Positions 1-13,500 of a DNA stretch of 64,000 nucleotides are shown piece by piece. Each line of letters begins with the position of its first letter. Position 1 is the first letter of the stretch. Source of the DNA: Eremophila alpestris peregrina. Its lineage: Eukaryota > Chordata > Aves > Passeriformes > Alaudidae. The notes under the pieces are model-generated. The model was not told the DNA's origin and did not search any database. It worked only from the letters and a program-made list of their open reading frames with translations. Location: assembly GCA_009792885.1 (NCBI GenBank), contig WMCF01000016.1:16046685-16110684 (forward strand). Direction: 5' to 3'. A program made the translations under genes and the position numbers.

Positions 1-1004
1 GAGTCAAGTGCAAAACAACATGCTTTATATAAAAGAGGCACTAAACTTATAAAAGCAATTTAAGAGGTTTTGTAGTGATTTAGCAGAAAATGTTACTCTG
101 GTCCTCTGTGGCAAACCAGCTTGATTTAATTAGCAAGGAAGTGGAGTTATACAAGGGCAGAATTGACCAACAGAAAGTGCAGAACCTGGCTGGTCAGGTA
201 CAAAGAGTTTGTAGGGCAAACACAGGATGGGAAATAATTGAAACATGGTGAAAGTAGCATAATTTTGATTTGGCTTTCTGCTCTTCACAATGAAAATTTT
301 TATCTAAAATTCTTGTGAAGAGAACTTTTCTTGCCCACCAGAAGTGTAGAAATGACATTTTAGAGACATAGTAGTTCACCAAAGATTTCCTCCAGTTTCT
401 CAAGTCTTACCCAGAACATCAGCATCAATGAAGTATTATATTTGGAGTTGTTGAATCCAAAATAAATAGGTTGTTAGAATGTATTGATCTTATGTGAATT
501 GCTCTAGCTATTTGTTGCTGATAAAACAACAACGAACCAAACCCCAAATGAAACAAAATCCGTGGACCTGTGTAGTGGTTTCACCTAGAGACCTAGAGAA
601 AAGGTCTTTTTTGGTGAGGACAGTCAAAGCCTGGGAGTGGATAGTGGAGCACAGATGCTCCAAATGTGAGTCAACATGGAAAATTGAATGTTGCTCAAAA
701 AGGAATTGATTGAGGCTAGTGGTGGGATTTACTCAAAATAAGTGAAGCAAGAGAGACTGTTATGTGGCTGGGGAGTAGCAGTGCTCTGGAAGATCAAAAA
801 ATTCTAATTAAATCTCTTGTATCAAACACATACTTACAAATGGGATTTGTGTGGTAATTGTATTCCCATGACTGCTTCAGTCAGTGAGGGTGTTGTTGAA
901 AAGTGAATTTTGCTCAACAGATACCGTTTCATGTATGATCTATGAGTCAACAACTGGATTAAAAACAGTAGATGTGGAAAATAGAAAATGAATGGAGGAT
1001 TTTT

Positions 1005-1330
1005 TCAGGGGTTTATAGTAGGTCCAGAGCTTTGTAGTATTTTTGTCAGTGGCCTGGAAGAAAACATGACATTAGAGCTGTTCAAATGTGTGGATTATGT
1101 AAAGGTTGTGCCTGAGTGGTGAAGCATGAAGAAGGAACAGCAGCTGTACAGTGTCCTCTGAATTGTTTGGGTAACTGGGTTTAATATGGCCAAATGTTTT
1201 TATAGAGCTGGAGCACATTATGCATGTTATGGGAAAGACTGGAGGCTGTAGGTTTAGAATACAGAATTGTGCTTCCAGAAACCAGTGACCTTGGAAAGGA
1301 TGGCAGGAGCAGAGCAGATACATGGCAGCG
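1005..1330 (+). mobile_element. Very old CR1-like LINE reverse-transcriptase relic
   Basis: In one frame, 1020-1115 reads like a decayed LINE reverse-transcriptase segment: GPELCSIFVSGLEEN, then LFKCVDYVK where active elements have the FADDTK-type catalytic box. The aspartate pair is degraded and no long frame remains. The family assignment is inferred from the order of these residues, and the boundaries are rough. Confidence 0.4.
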
Positions 1331-4300
1331 AGTCCTCAAAGCTTAAAATAAGCTAATTAATTTTTTAATACTAATGTACATTCATAATAACAGGAAATAC
1401 TGAATAAGGACAGAGAGGTGAAATCAGTTATGGAGTATTTTTATAAGGTGTAATGTTAGTGGTTTTAAAGAGATGTTCAAAGGCAAGAAAGTTGTTATTT
1501 GAGGGATTAAACTGCTCATTATAAAACTTTTTCTTGAACTGCTCAATTGATTAGCTTATCACAAGGTATTTAAAAGTTTCTCCATTTTCTATGGGCAGTG
1601 CCTGGAAGTTAAGAAGATTATTAGGAAAATTAGGAAAAAGGCACAGGTTGTTAACAGTGAATGAGATATGCTTGGAAGTATTAAGGAAAATTAGGATGTC
1701 TCTATCTCTCGAAGTCATCAAGTCAGGCTGGAGTATCATTTGGAGGATATGGGTGAGGAAATGCACTGTAAATGTACAAGTACCTGCCACCATACAAGTG
1801 CAGGGGCACTGGCACTTGCTGAACAGATCTCACCCAGTCGTGTTCAGACTCTGCCTGCACGTACTAGAGTCAGTCAAAGGATCTGGTGGTGGTAGTTGTT
1901 CTCTTATAGCACTCCTTTAAATCTATTAAGTGTATGTTTTTGCTTGGGGGAATAAATGGACTTGTATGCACCATGTACTTAAATGAAATAAAATATTTGT
2001 GATCTCTTTTTTTGGGAAACACTGTCATTTTTGGTGTTGCGGAAGGACAGGGTGGCTGTTTCATTTCCTGAAGAGGTTAGAATATCTTCCCCAGTGTTTT
2101 CCCTCAAAAAAATCTAATGATGTGTTCTGAAGATGTTTTCTCCAGTAGCAACTAGTCTTTACATTCTGTAGAAATTGCTTTTTCATTAGGGGAAGAAATT
2201 GCACGTGCTTGTTGCTGGCAGAGATAGCTGAGTGTGGATGCATAAGGATGTTGTGCCTTGTGTGTCTCTGGCAGTATGAAATCAGTGTGTCCCTTGTCCA
2301 CCAGAGGAGTGGTTTCTGTTGTGTTCTGTCTGCCAAAGCAGTGAAGGAGTAGAGAGGAGAAAACTGTGGGTCCTCTCCTGCCTTGGCTATTAGGGAGATT
2401 ACTGGTTGTCTGTGGGTTCTCTCTGGACAATTGGTTTGGGATGTTTTCCTAAACCCCTCTGGAAGTACAATGGAAACTAGTCTGGCTGTGACAGAAGCTT
2501 GTGCCTTTCTGGACATCCTGATCTTTTCCCCATCACAGGATGGGGATGTGTCCCCAGTCATGTGTCAGAGGAAGGGCTGTGGGAAATGCAGGAGTTGGAT
2601 GCTCTGCTCGTGGCAGATTGTCCTGGATGGCCTTTCCCCAGGCACTCCCTCGACTTTGGCAGGGAATGTATGCCTAACTGACAGTCCTTGTGCAGAAAGG
2701 ATGTTCCAGCAAGCATCAGATGTAATCTGCCTGTTCAGGACCTCTGGGTTTGGGGAAGAGTCAGCACTATAGGAATTGGCTTCTTTTATCACTGAAAGAG
2801 GCTGTCCTGCTAAAAGAAGTTACCTCCGTGGAGCATTTTCCACCCAAGTGTTACCTTTTCCCCTCTAAGACTTATTTTATTAGTTTGGCAAGGTTTTTCT
2901 TTTTTTGCACTCCTGGGCTGGCCTGTGCAGGAAGTCTTAGAGGTAAATCCTTCTGTTGAGGGAAGTTGTTTATCTTTAAATTTCCTTGCAGCTTAGAGGG
3001 TGTGTGTCTCCTCTGCATCTCTTGCTCTCCTTTCTGTTGTCTTGTCTGACCCATTTTGCTGACAAAGAGAAGGAAGGCAGTGAAGAGAGACAGAAGTGGT
3101 TATAAGTGAACAATTTCTTTACCTTCCCCCCTGCCCTGCAATGATCTGCTGGCTTCTCTTTGCAGTTGCTTTATGGCAGGGAAGACTGAAGGTGAACAGA
3201 GTTAATTGTCTGGGAGTCTGTATAAGATTTTGGGGATTGGAGGAGATTGTAGAACTCAGGAGATAAGGATTTCAGGTTTTTTTATTTCAGTTGGTCATAA
3301 TGTGCTGGAACTCCTCCTGTATCCTATATCAGACAGGTATCTTTCTCATGGTTGCTGAGGGGACCTGTCACTTCTCACTTTTATCTATGCTTGGCTGTGA
3401 CATTATTTAGTATGACCTCTAGAATGTGAGTAAGTTTACCTGTGGCCTGGGTCAGAAAATTCAGACCAAGAGCATCAGTCTCTGGAGTAGCAGCTTCATT
3501 TTTATGAGAAGAAAGGATGAGAGAAGACTTTTAGGACCTCATGCCAAGGGTGTTTATGCCTCCTTGAACAGTTTGGGTGAAGTTCAAGTGTTAAGTAAAA
3601 CAAAAACAAAGCAAACACAGGGGATGTGCATGAGAGGCTACATACACCAGTATGTATTTATGGCCAGATCCCCACAGTGGCTCTTGGTTGCATTTTGGGA
3701 AAGGTCTGTGTTCTAGGACAGCCCAGGAGTATCTGCTTATCCCAGACATAATAAGATACAGCAAGAAAATCAAGAAAGGCAGAGGGCTAAAGAAAGTGAT
3801 TCTCTTATTCAAGTACTAAAAATCAGCCCTTGATCTTGGGGTGGGGGGTCATCATGGCCAAAGTAAACTCCTCTCATGAGGTTAGAGGAATTGCCCATTT
3901 GTTTTCATGGGACAGATTGCATCACTTCCCTCTGTCACCCCACAGAGGTGTTCCTTTAATAAATTCCCCGAGTGCATTTAGGAGGGGACATGCCCTGTCC
4001 CAGAGAAATTTCTGTCAGTGTCTCAAGGATGGGACAGCTTATCTTCCTGTTCCCTAAAACAGAGCCTTATCCTGCCTTTTCTGGTGCCCATGTGTAATTG
4101 GAAGGACGAGTTTACAGAGGCTCTCACTAAAAATGCTGCATGCTAAGGACTTGTATGAGGAGCTGTATTTTGCTTTGAGCTTTGGGCAGTTTAAGAGTAT
4201 TTGCTGTGGGGAGAGAGGGGTGCACAGCAAGGGTGTCTGACTGCATGATATAATTTATGATACTTCTGTGCTTTGAGTGGCAATTGCAGTGTTTTTTTTC

Positions 4301-6404
4301 AATTGAAAAAGTCCAGCAAAATGAAGATCAGAACCAGTTTACACAAACCACATAGTGATGCCATGACTATTCAAACAAAGAGACAATTGAGAAGATTATC
4401 TTAGCTACATGCATCATCCTTTGGGCTGGAGTTTTGAAGGCAAGGAAGCTTTGTCACAAGGACCGTCTCACTTTCTCAATAGAAGTGCTGTCTGTCCCCT
4501 GCATTGGAGCAGTATCTGGCTGCTTAGAGCATGGCCTTGGTGACAGTGCCTCCAGCTTGATCAGCCCATACCCAGGGCTGCATGTTCTCACCCTCTCACT
4601 GTTTTTCCCTTTGTGCCCACACAGCTGTTCATGCAACTTTGTGGTAAATCACATTTGGAAACTGAATTTTGCTTCCAGGTAGGTTTTCAGCTGAATCAGT
4701 TTGCTGTCCAGCCACGCAGAGGGTTGTGCTGGCACAGTGTGGGAGCAGTGTGTGAGTTGGGAAAAGAGCAGCTGCTGCAGAAAATGTGTCCGAGGCCTGG
4801 GAGGCTGCAGTCAGCAAGAGGGAAAATGGGTAATTTAATCAAGGCCAAATGTTTATTACCCTTCTGGTGCCTGTGAAATCTGAAAACTCTCTGTCACTGT
4901 CAAGGCATGTCTCTGTCTCTCTAATTGGTGGGTTTAGCATCAGGGTTTGGTTGCCATCTTCTGTTTAGTGCCCTCTTTTATTCAGTCTTTGCATTTATTA
5001 TTTGCATCACTCACTGATGGAAGTGAAAGGAGCAGCATTCCTAGTGTAATGTAACTGCCCAGAGGTTTGATTACTCTTGCAGCATTGCTACTTAATGCTT
5101 GTGTGAAAAGACAGCTGGCTGTGGCTTCTCCTTTCCCAAAGTAATGCAAGAGCTGTATATTCCTTCCTTAAAAGAAGTGCCTGGGTTATGGAATGCACCT
5201 CAGCAACCAAACTCAAGCTTCCGGGCATAGGAAGTAAGAAAAATCAGTTTGCTTTCGTAGGGGATGTTGGAGATAGCAGGAAAAGAATATTTTCTTAAAT
5301 CAAGAAGTTGTTGTAGGAGTGGTGACATGAGTTGGATTTTAAGTTCCTTGTCCGTAGGTGTCAAGGAATTTAGGGAACAGGATCAAGAAATAAACCTTAC
5401 AAGACCAGTGCCTTTTTGAGCTTAGCATATGAAGTGTAACACAGGCTCTAAATAGGGAGCAACAGTTGCCTTGAAAACTGGGTGTCAAGGTGATTGTTGC
5501 ATGGAATAGGGAAGATTTGGAATTGAAGGAGTGCATTTGGAATCAGATATTTGGGGAGAAGCTGTTATCCCAGAAGAAACTTTTTTGTTTTTTCCTGATT
5601 TTTTGCTCAGTCTTGGTATGTGATCTTGTTATCTCTGGAGAAGAATTTCCTGGGGAAGCTGGGTTTTTTTTTGGTGGGGGGAGCTCTTAATTCTGGACAA
5701 TGCATAGTAAGATTCACCCTAGCCAGCATTTTTAAGTTTCTCACAACTGTAACTTCACATCCTGTTCTCTAATGAATGGGAGTAGTTCAGGTCTGTTATC
5801 TGAATTTGTTTGTTTTATGATGGCAATAGTTAATTGCTTGAGAGAAGTAGGACTCAGATAATGAGTACAGAACAGTGGAGAAGTGGGTGATCTGCTTAGT
5901 CATACAGACTCTGTAGGAAAATGCTTGGTTTTTTCCTCCCTTACAAAAAATTGTTTAGAGATGCCTTTTCCTTCCTCCTGTACTTACCATAGCACTCAGA
6001 AAAAGCAAGAGAGGAGATCTTACATTTCAGTTAAATCAATACTTCTGGTCAGTGAAATGCTTATTTTAACAGAATGAGATACTCTGCCTCTGTGCTAGTG
6101 TGGAACCTCTTTGTGAATATCTTTCTCTTTCTTGTGATTAGAAAGTCTAACTTTTATCATCTGCCTCCTTCATTCCTAGCAAGGGGGCAACTATGAATGA
6201 AGTTGATTGAGATTTTACAGCATTGTCAGTAAATCTCCTTTGGAAGTGCAATGTAATTACTCTTTGTTAAAGAATGCTGTTAACTGTACCCAAAATCTCC
6301 CATCAAAATAAGAGTTGTAGTTACTACACAAATTTCTTACTTCAGCCCAAATCAGTAATAGTCAAGAATTCCTACAATTAGATAAATGAGCAAGGTCAGT
6401 TAAA

Positions 6405-6720
6405 TGACTGGGCAAAAAAACTGGCCAAGGCCATAATGGTGGAGAATGGTGCCACATCCAGCTGGGCACCAGTGGGGTTCCCTGGAGTTTGGTATTGGCC
6501 CACACCTATTTAATGTCTTTATCAGTTCCTTGGATGAGGGGATTGAGGGCAGTGAGTTTGCAGGTGACACCAGTTAGGTAAATAGTGGTGAGACAAGATA
6601 TTGCATTCCTGCTGTGTTTGGGGAGATAACAGCATCTGAGTGTAGGGATGCTGACTTCTTATGACTTGGTTGCCTTCACTTGGGATGGTGACAGGTCAAG
6701 AGGACACGAGAAGACCTGGC
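6405..6720 (+). mobile_element. CR1 LINE fragment (reverse-transcriptase region)
   Basis: The stretch from the AAAAAAACTGG block to about 6595 follows the CR1 ORF2 order. It reads FNVFISSLDEGIEG, then FAGDT in place of the catalytic FADDT. A looser match continues to 6720 (GACAGGTCAAGAGGACACGAG). Frameshifts and stops break it, so it is a dead fragment. Confidence 0.7.
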
Positions 6721-8785
6721 TTTCCTGCTGTTCCCTCTGTTCTTGCTCACTGGGCACAGCTGCCAGTCAGGCAGTGTTTGCAAACGCTAAATGAGCTTTG
6801 ATAGAAAAAGTGGTCATTTGGGGAAAACACTTGACAAGGTTGGGAGGTTTTGAAGATCACAGCCAAATGCTCTTTGTCATTTTGCTTCTGAATCTTGGAA
6901 ATGTAAGATTTTGGATTCTCTGTAGGTATGAATATACAGTATTGTGTGTTTGGTAAGAACAAGTACTGAAAAAGACATTGCTGGCATTTACAAAAGTTAA
7001 GTGAATTTGAACACTTGGGAGGTAGTGACATTTTTACTCTAAAAGAGCTATGTTTGGTAGCCAGCAGCTACTTCTCTGGATTATTGTTGTGGTATTTATT
7101 TGTCATATGGTGTTTTACAGTAATTTGTTAATATGTCCCTTTTCAGTTGCTCCTTACTGGCTTAACGCTGGATATGCTTGTGCTGGTTGGTAATTAATAT
7201 CCTGTGTAGCATAAATTGGGTCAGGACAGTTGGATATGTTTACCAAAAGGGTATGGTGTCCCTCAGGATATATTTATCTTCTTTCTAATATTTGTGTATC
7301 TCCTTAGCCCAACTTGCATTGTGCTGCTTTTAAATCTCATTTGGAAGTAGAGTCATATACTCACAACTTTATAAGCTAAACATATAACATGCATATCACG
7401 AGACTCACAGCTCTGTTCTTTTTGTGAAATAATAAATATTATCTCCATTGGGATGATTTTTGTGTGTATCCAGATGATCCCCTCAGCAGTGTGTTGGGTT
7501 ATTTGTGTTCTGTGGGGAGAGGCAGTAAGCTCCATTCTTTTCCCTTTCAGGCCTGTCCAAACCATTGGGAAGTTTTCAGCCAGCCAAGCACAAGCAAAGT
7601 GGCACTTCCATTACTAAGGACAGGACCACAGGAGGCTCTTTCATCCATTTGCTTTCCATGTAAGCTGCCTGTAGTGTCAATGTTTAGTGTTATCAAAGCA
7701 GATGTATTTGTGCAGGATAGATAAGGATCAGTGTAAATGTTTCATTTTGACCTGTTTAGTGGGAAAGGCAAAAATCAACAGGTTTTTGATTACTTTGTTC
7801 TCAAAACTAGCAGAAAAGTGGCACTTAATAAGTTTTTCCAGCACTATGCAGTGTTGCAGGGAGGGAATGACTTCTGGAAGAAGTTTGTGACTTTAATGGT
7901 TTTTAATCTATGCTGGAATTCAATAAAAATTAGTTTAATGTCTGATTGCTTGGCATCAAATTTGGTCTAACATATGCTAATTGTCATATCACATGAGTTC
8001 AAAACTGTTTATTTCCATTTCCTTCTACTTCAGGATCTTTTGGTTTTCCTCTTTCTTGTTTTTGCTCATGTTCAAGTTTCTTTGGTAAACTGTAGGTGGC
8101 CTAAGTAATACTTCCTTATCCCTGGTGGAATTATTATTGCTGGAGGTGGGGTAGGGAATAGAGGAACAAACCCTTCTGGAATTCTTCCTTTTTCTACAAA
8201 CTACATAAACCAGAACCTCAGATTTTAAGTCCAGTTTTGAAGGGGAAGAAGGATGAGGCATCAAAACCAGGCTCCCAGACCTCTGTGATTCTTTGTACTG
8301 AAATGCAGAGCTATGACCCAAGGCAGAGTTAAGCTGTGTTTGTTTTGTGGCCTGGTGATGCCAGTGTGTGATGTGACTGCCATCTGTCTCGCAGGGGATG
8401 GTGGGCTGCCCCGGACTGCTGCTGGTGGGAAAGCTCATTTCCTGAGCAGGGACACAGCTGAAGGCAGTGAATCATTCCCTGTGAGGAAATGTGCTTCTCT
8501 GGGAAGGGTGTGTGGATGGGGTGATATTTAGAAAATAGGATAAAATCAGACATTTAACATTTGGAAAACTTGCGGTTTTCCTCATCCTGAAAGATAAAAA
8601 CATTGTTTATGAGCTATCCCACTCTGTTTGTGAGGGATACCCTCCAAAGAGGTAAGCCATAATGTTAGCATATCTCAATGACCAAAGCCACAGCTTGTCT
8701 TCCAGGAGTGACAGTGACTGATCTTTCCTAGAGAGGGGAATAGCTCTGTGCCTTTTCACTCCTCTCTGTTCCACTGCTTCTGTTT

Positions 8786-8790
8786 ATGTA
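8786..8790. repeat. Target-site duplication ATGTA, left copy
   Basis: Identical to 9516-9520, directly bordering the solo LTR. It marks the original insertion site. Confidence 0.85.
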
Positions 8791-9515
8791 TGTCTTGGTT
8801 TGAAAGGACAGGTGTCTGCTAAGGAAGGCAGGAGCCTCCCTTGAAATGGAGAATGTAAACCCCCTTCCTCCAAATTATAATTTTGAAATTAAGGGACTCA
8901 CAGGCAAAGATACGGGAATAGGAATAAAAGTTCTTTACTAGGAAAATTAAAATAAAAATGCAGTAGTACAAAAAAACCCAAAAACCCCACTGACAGAGTC
9001 AGAATACAACCTGACACCATGTTGGTCAGGGTGTTGCTAGCAGTCTAATTAAATTGTGGCTACAGTCTTCTTGGAGTGACAGATGTGGTTCTGTTGAAGC
9101 AAAGATGTTGTAGAAGGGTGGAGTTTTCTTCTGAAGTTCCAGTAGTGCTATAGATGGGTCTGGTCTTCCTCTGGGAATCCAGTGCAAACAGGCTGCTCTG
9201 GTGTTCTAAATCTTAGATTTTTGTCCAGGTAGGAGTGCTGGGCTCCTCCCCTTGGGTGGAGCATTTTACAATGGGATGATGTCATTTTGTCAGTCATGCA
9301 GTGAGCCTCAGTGGCCCATTAACAGAAGATATCTCCCTGGACAGAGGATGGGTTGTGGAAGATAAAGAAAACTGCCTCACCTGATTTTAACATCTGGTCC
9401 ATTAACAGAGGATATCCCTCCCAGAGAAGAGGTAAAGAACACTGCTCCACCTGGTTTCAACAGATGGTGATAGAATACATGCTTCTGGATGCATCTTGCA
9501 TTGCAACATAAGACA
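8791..9515. mobile_element. Solo LTR of a songbird endogenous retrovirus
   Basis: The element has perfect inverted ends, TGTCTT at the left and AAGACA at the right, and is flanked on both sides by the 5-bp direct repeat ATGTA (8786-8790 and 9516-9520). The interior (AAGGAAGGCAGGAGCC, the block ending in TTCTTTACTAGG, and CCTGACACC-type motifs) resembles a family I know from passerine genomes. No retroviral gene is attached, so it is a solo LTR of 725 bp. A 5-bp duplication fits an ERVL/ERV-like group. The family name is not certain. Confidence 0.88.
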
Positions 9516-9520
9516 ATGTA
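9516..9520. repeat. Target-site duplication ATGTA, right copy
   Basis: Right-hand partner of 8786-8790. Both copies are still identical, which suggests a fairly young insertion. Confidence 0.85.
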
Positions 9521-9627
9521 ATTTAGCCTTGATTTATTACATAACTTATTCTCTGGCACCTATGTCTGACAAGAGCTTAAATTCCAGAGGAATCTTCCAG
9601 TTATCCCTATCTTTCCTGCTTGGGAAT

Positions 9628-10023
9628 TGTTGGAATAAATCAGCAGACAGGATTCAGTTTTCTCATGTAGAAAAGCCAATCCTTTATTCACAAAGCTCAT
9701 ATTTTTAGGAGAAGGCACTGTGTTAAACCTAATTGGTCAGCAATACAGTGAAACTCAGTTCATCGGTCAGTAAGGGCTATTGTATATGTCTATAAAACTT
9801 TTCTCTCTAGATACGTTTACGTATTTTCTTCAGTGATTCTCATGGAACAGATTCATTTTTATGCAGGTGCAAACTTATTTTTCTCTCTAAGAGTAGGTTG
9901 TTGTGTTCATTCTTATAATTTTTCTTTATGGTAACTTAGAAGCTACTTCTAGCTTAGCTTAGCAGGGCCTAAACCATATTTTATAAGGCCTTTCTTTTAT
10001 GATATCTCTACCTGTCAGCAACA
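9628..10023. mobile_element. Probable second LTR-like element
   Basis: Bounded by TGTTGG and CAACA, a short inverted terminal repeat. The reverse complement contains GTGAATAAAGGATT, which resembles the poly(A)-signal region of an LTR, so the element may be inserted in the minus sense. No clear target duplication was found. It is a candidate only. Confidence 0.35.
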
Positions 10024-10068
10024 GACAGTTGGCTCACATCTTGACATAGTTGGGGTGTTTGGGGGAAA

Positions 10069-10514
10069 TGATGCCTTAAGTTTTAGTTTTCATGTTTTTC
10101 AGATTCTGTGCTGCCTAGGGTGTAGTTTTAAACCTCACATTAAGTGCCAGTGAGCTCTTCACAGAGTAGGGAGACAAAACAAATCCTTTTCCTGCTGAAG
10201 ACCAAGGACAGTGAGTAAAGTTTCAGGCCCAAAAGCACAAATAAGGGTGGACTGAAGGGAGAAACAAGAAGGATGAGACCTCATAACCTGAAGCTGTAAT
10301 TGGACAATTAAACCCCAATGTGCAAATGGAACAAAACTTATAAAAGTGTGAGACCTCATGACATATTGTCCATTTTGTGACCATTTCTAGTCCACCTTGG
10401 GTGCAGCCCTGGCCAGGCTCTTGTCCTGCCCAATGTGTACCCTAAAGGCCTTTCAGTAAATATCTACTTTATCTCTGTGCAGTCTGTTCCAGGTCAGCCT
10501 TCCTTAGGTTCACA
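10069..10514 (+). mobile_element. Third LTR-like element with TATA box and poly(A)-like region
   Basis: From TGATGCC to a CACA end. It has an LTR-like order: a CCAAT-like ATTGGACAATT stretch (about 10299), a TATA-like ACTTATAAAAG (10336-10346), then CCTTTCAGTAAATATCTAC, which resembles a poly(A)-signal region. The text resembles a passerine retrovirus LTR that I recognise. No target duplication was confirmed, so the ends are approximate. Confidence 0.55.
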
Positions 10515-13500
10515 AAGAGAGAAGGCTTGGCACACCTCTCCCATGAGCTGACTTTTCAAACTTATCTTTTGGAATTTGAGAATGGTTATCATTAATGCAA
10601 ACTAGGCAAGTCTTTCCCAAATTAATCTGCTGTATGAAATGTATTGAATGTAATTTGGAATCCTGACACACTGTGCCCTACTACTGAATTTTCCTCACCA
10701 TTTGAAATATTTCCTCAGGGTTTTACTCCTTGCATAGGTCTTGGTTGTTTTTTCATATCTGTAGCAGCATGGGTAAAACATGTAAAAACACACTCAAAAG
10801 TAGCTTTTATATTGAAATGCTGTTTGCTTTGAAAGAAACAGTGATCAGGGAAGGAGAGTGTCCTTTAGCAGTAATGCAAGTGCCATTTATATAGAATTTG
10901 ACCAAGCTAAAAACATAGATGAGATTCTGTGAAGTAAGAGAATTTTTTTGTTATTTTGTGATGGTGTTAGTCCAGGTGTCAGTAAGTACTGGAAGCAAAA
11001 CCGATCACATTCTTCTTACCTTAGGCAGCTTGAACTTTCATGCAGTAAAAACCAAATTGCCCTTCTATGGTGGTTCACGGATGAGGACATTTTTAGTCTT
11101 TGAAAGGAGGGAGTTGACTTATAGGAAGTCAGTTTCTGCTTTGCTATGATTAAACAAAATTGCTTTTAGAAGCAACTCATCAGTGATTAGGCAAATAATT
11201 ATATACATATCTATATATACATACATAAATACAAACACAGAAACATTTGCTCATTTCTGCTGGCTGTGTCCAGAGGTGAAGAACCTCTCAAAGTCTGTGG
11301 GAAAGGGAGTGCTGGCCCCTTACAGAGAGCTCAGGTTTTCTTTAAGGGTTACAAAAGGTTCCCACTCCCTCCCAAACTGCAGGAGAGAAGGACCCTGTGG
11401 CTGGAGGGTGGCTCCCACAGCAGGTGATGGATGCTCAGGTTGTGTAAGGAGCTGCAGATGCTGCCATTGACTCACACTGGCTCTTTTTGTTCCAAACGCA
11501 GTGGGAGCCAGGCCTTATGTAATGTTCATTGTCACATTCTCAGTGCCAGTACTGTCTTGTCAGCAGAGGGGGAAGGATTAGCTCTCCCTTTTCTTTCTTT
11601 ATGGGTTGATTTTATGGCTTTTGGGGTTTTGTTTTTTTTTTTTTTCTCCCACTCTTTCTTGCAGCAGCTTTTGTTGTTTATTTTGTCAGGGAACAACCAG
11701 TTTCAGGCTAGTTTGTGTTTTGTGGTGCCGTTTAGGAGGGAGATTGTTACCCTGGATAGAATAAAAGAGCAGGTCCTGCAACTCTCTCAAAACTGATAGA
11801 TGGATGTGTTTCTAAAAGCAGTCTGGTTTCTTTTTCTCTCACTTCCTGTTACCCACAAATCACAGTGGGCTCCTTAATACTCACATCTAGTGTGGGTGAA
11901 GACTAGATCCATTGTCCAATATTTATATGGAGTGAGGAGAAGCACACTTGCCTTCCTTGGAAAGGTGGTGCAGAACAAGCAGATGCTCCCCAATTCATGG
12001 TTTCATAGGCTGTTTCTTTTTCCTTCAGTTTAATATCCCCGTGGAGAACACATCAGTTAGAGGGGATCAATGCCACTTTGTTTGTGATTTGAACAAGATG
12101 AAATGAAGGAAGAGAATTGCTTTCTTCCTTCCCAGCCAGCAGCATGTGGCCACCAGTTAGCTGTGAGTCACAGCAAAGAAAGAAACTGCATAGCTGGAGT
12201 CTCAACAGTCTCAGGCTGCAGAGGAAGAAGGGATTTAAATCACGAAGTAATCAATTAAGGATGTATTTAAATGCAATTTGGGGGGAATAAGTCCCTTCTG
12301 ATTTTTCAGTAAACACTTCCTCATTTTGTTTAAAGCATGTAGGGGTCTGCTGGAATAGTATAGGAAAACTGTTGGCTCCTTTTCGAAAAAATATTTATCC
12401 TTTTCGGTGATTCCCCCTGACACCACTTTTTACATGATAATTTAATAGAGGTGTTAATATGTTGCATAATGTAAATTAGAGAAATTCTAGTGTTTGTTAG
12501 AATCAAACTGCTCAAAACCACTGATCTCAGGTTTATTTCTTACTAGATTTTAAGTGGAACAGAGAAATAGTAATTGTTATTTTGCAAATACATTGCAAGT
12601 TATTGTTTGCAAACTGTTACAAGATTTTTTGTCTTAGAGAAGCTTAAGCTCATAGTTCCTTTACTCATGCATCTGTGTGCTTTATAGTAATGTTCTGTTA
12701 GATGGTGAAGGCTGCCTATGAGGTACCAAAATGGTGCTAGTAGTGGTCTAACACACAGATGAGATTTCCCCCAAGGAGCCAGCAGTTACCTTCATACACA
12801 TCCAGTTTGGAGTGTTTGTGTGTGTGCTGAGTGTATTAAAAGGAATCTTATGGCCCCAATCAACCATTTTACTTTTTTGCTGGCAAACAAAAAGAAAAAC
12901 ATGAAAGGAAATTATTATTGCCATAAAAAATGACTGTGCAATAGACATTGAAGAGCGTTATGCAGGACAGACTTAGAAATACCTGTTTTTATTAACCTGT
13001 CTGTGCAGATCCTCTTGTGATTTGCCAGGGTGCTTGATCCTGTTTCCATGGCCAGGCACTACAGTGGCCAGTGTGAGGTCTTGGTTACAAAACAGGCTTT
13101 AAGGGACAAGTCTTGATGAGTCCCAGATATTGGACTTGGCTGGAGGTTGGAGAGGTGATGGAATCCTCTTTACTGTTCAGCACTGGAGCATTAGTGTTAA
13201 ATCTGCCCTTTCTGAAGGGATTTGGATGGGATGGTTGTGTACTCAGGAATGAGGATGTCCTGTGCTTCAATCACTTGTGTTGTAGTGGGCAAAGAGTTTC
13301 TGTAAAGTCACGGGCTTTTGTGGCTTTCTGTAGGTACTGGGGAACCCTGCTCCTTCTCCTCAAGTGAGGAAGCACTCCATTCTGCCTTCTCTTGCATCCT
13401 TGCTTTTTACTAGATGGTATTTGTAATAGTTAATTAAATCATGGTGTAGTATTTACAGTGCTAGTGGATCCTCTGATGAAAGTGATGTACAGAAATGCCC

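Larger units (their letters stand above)
1..8790. other. Non-coding 5' flank or 5' intron, no gene seen
   Basis: AT-rich, CpG-poor sequence. No reading frame here resembles a known protein. It holds two CR1-like LINE relics (near 1.0 and 6.4 kb) and nothing else that I can name. The absence of a CpG island suggests that the RAD54L2 promoter lies further upstream. Confidence 0.6.

Noticed and set aside
2061..2772. Open frames of 129-166 codons on both strands near 2.1-2.8 kb
   Set aside because: Opposite-strand frames overlap each other, and none resembles a known protein or shows splice-site support.
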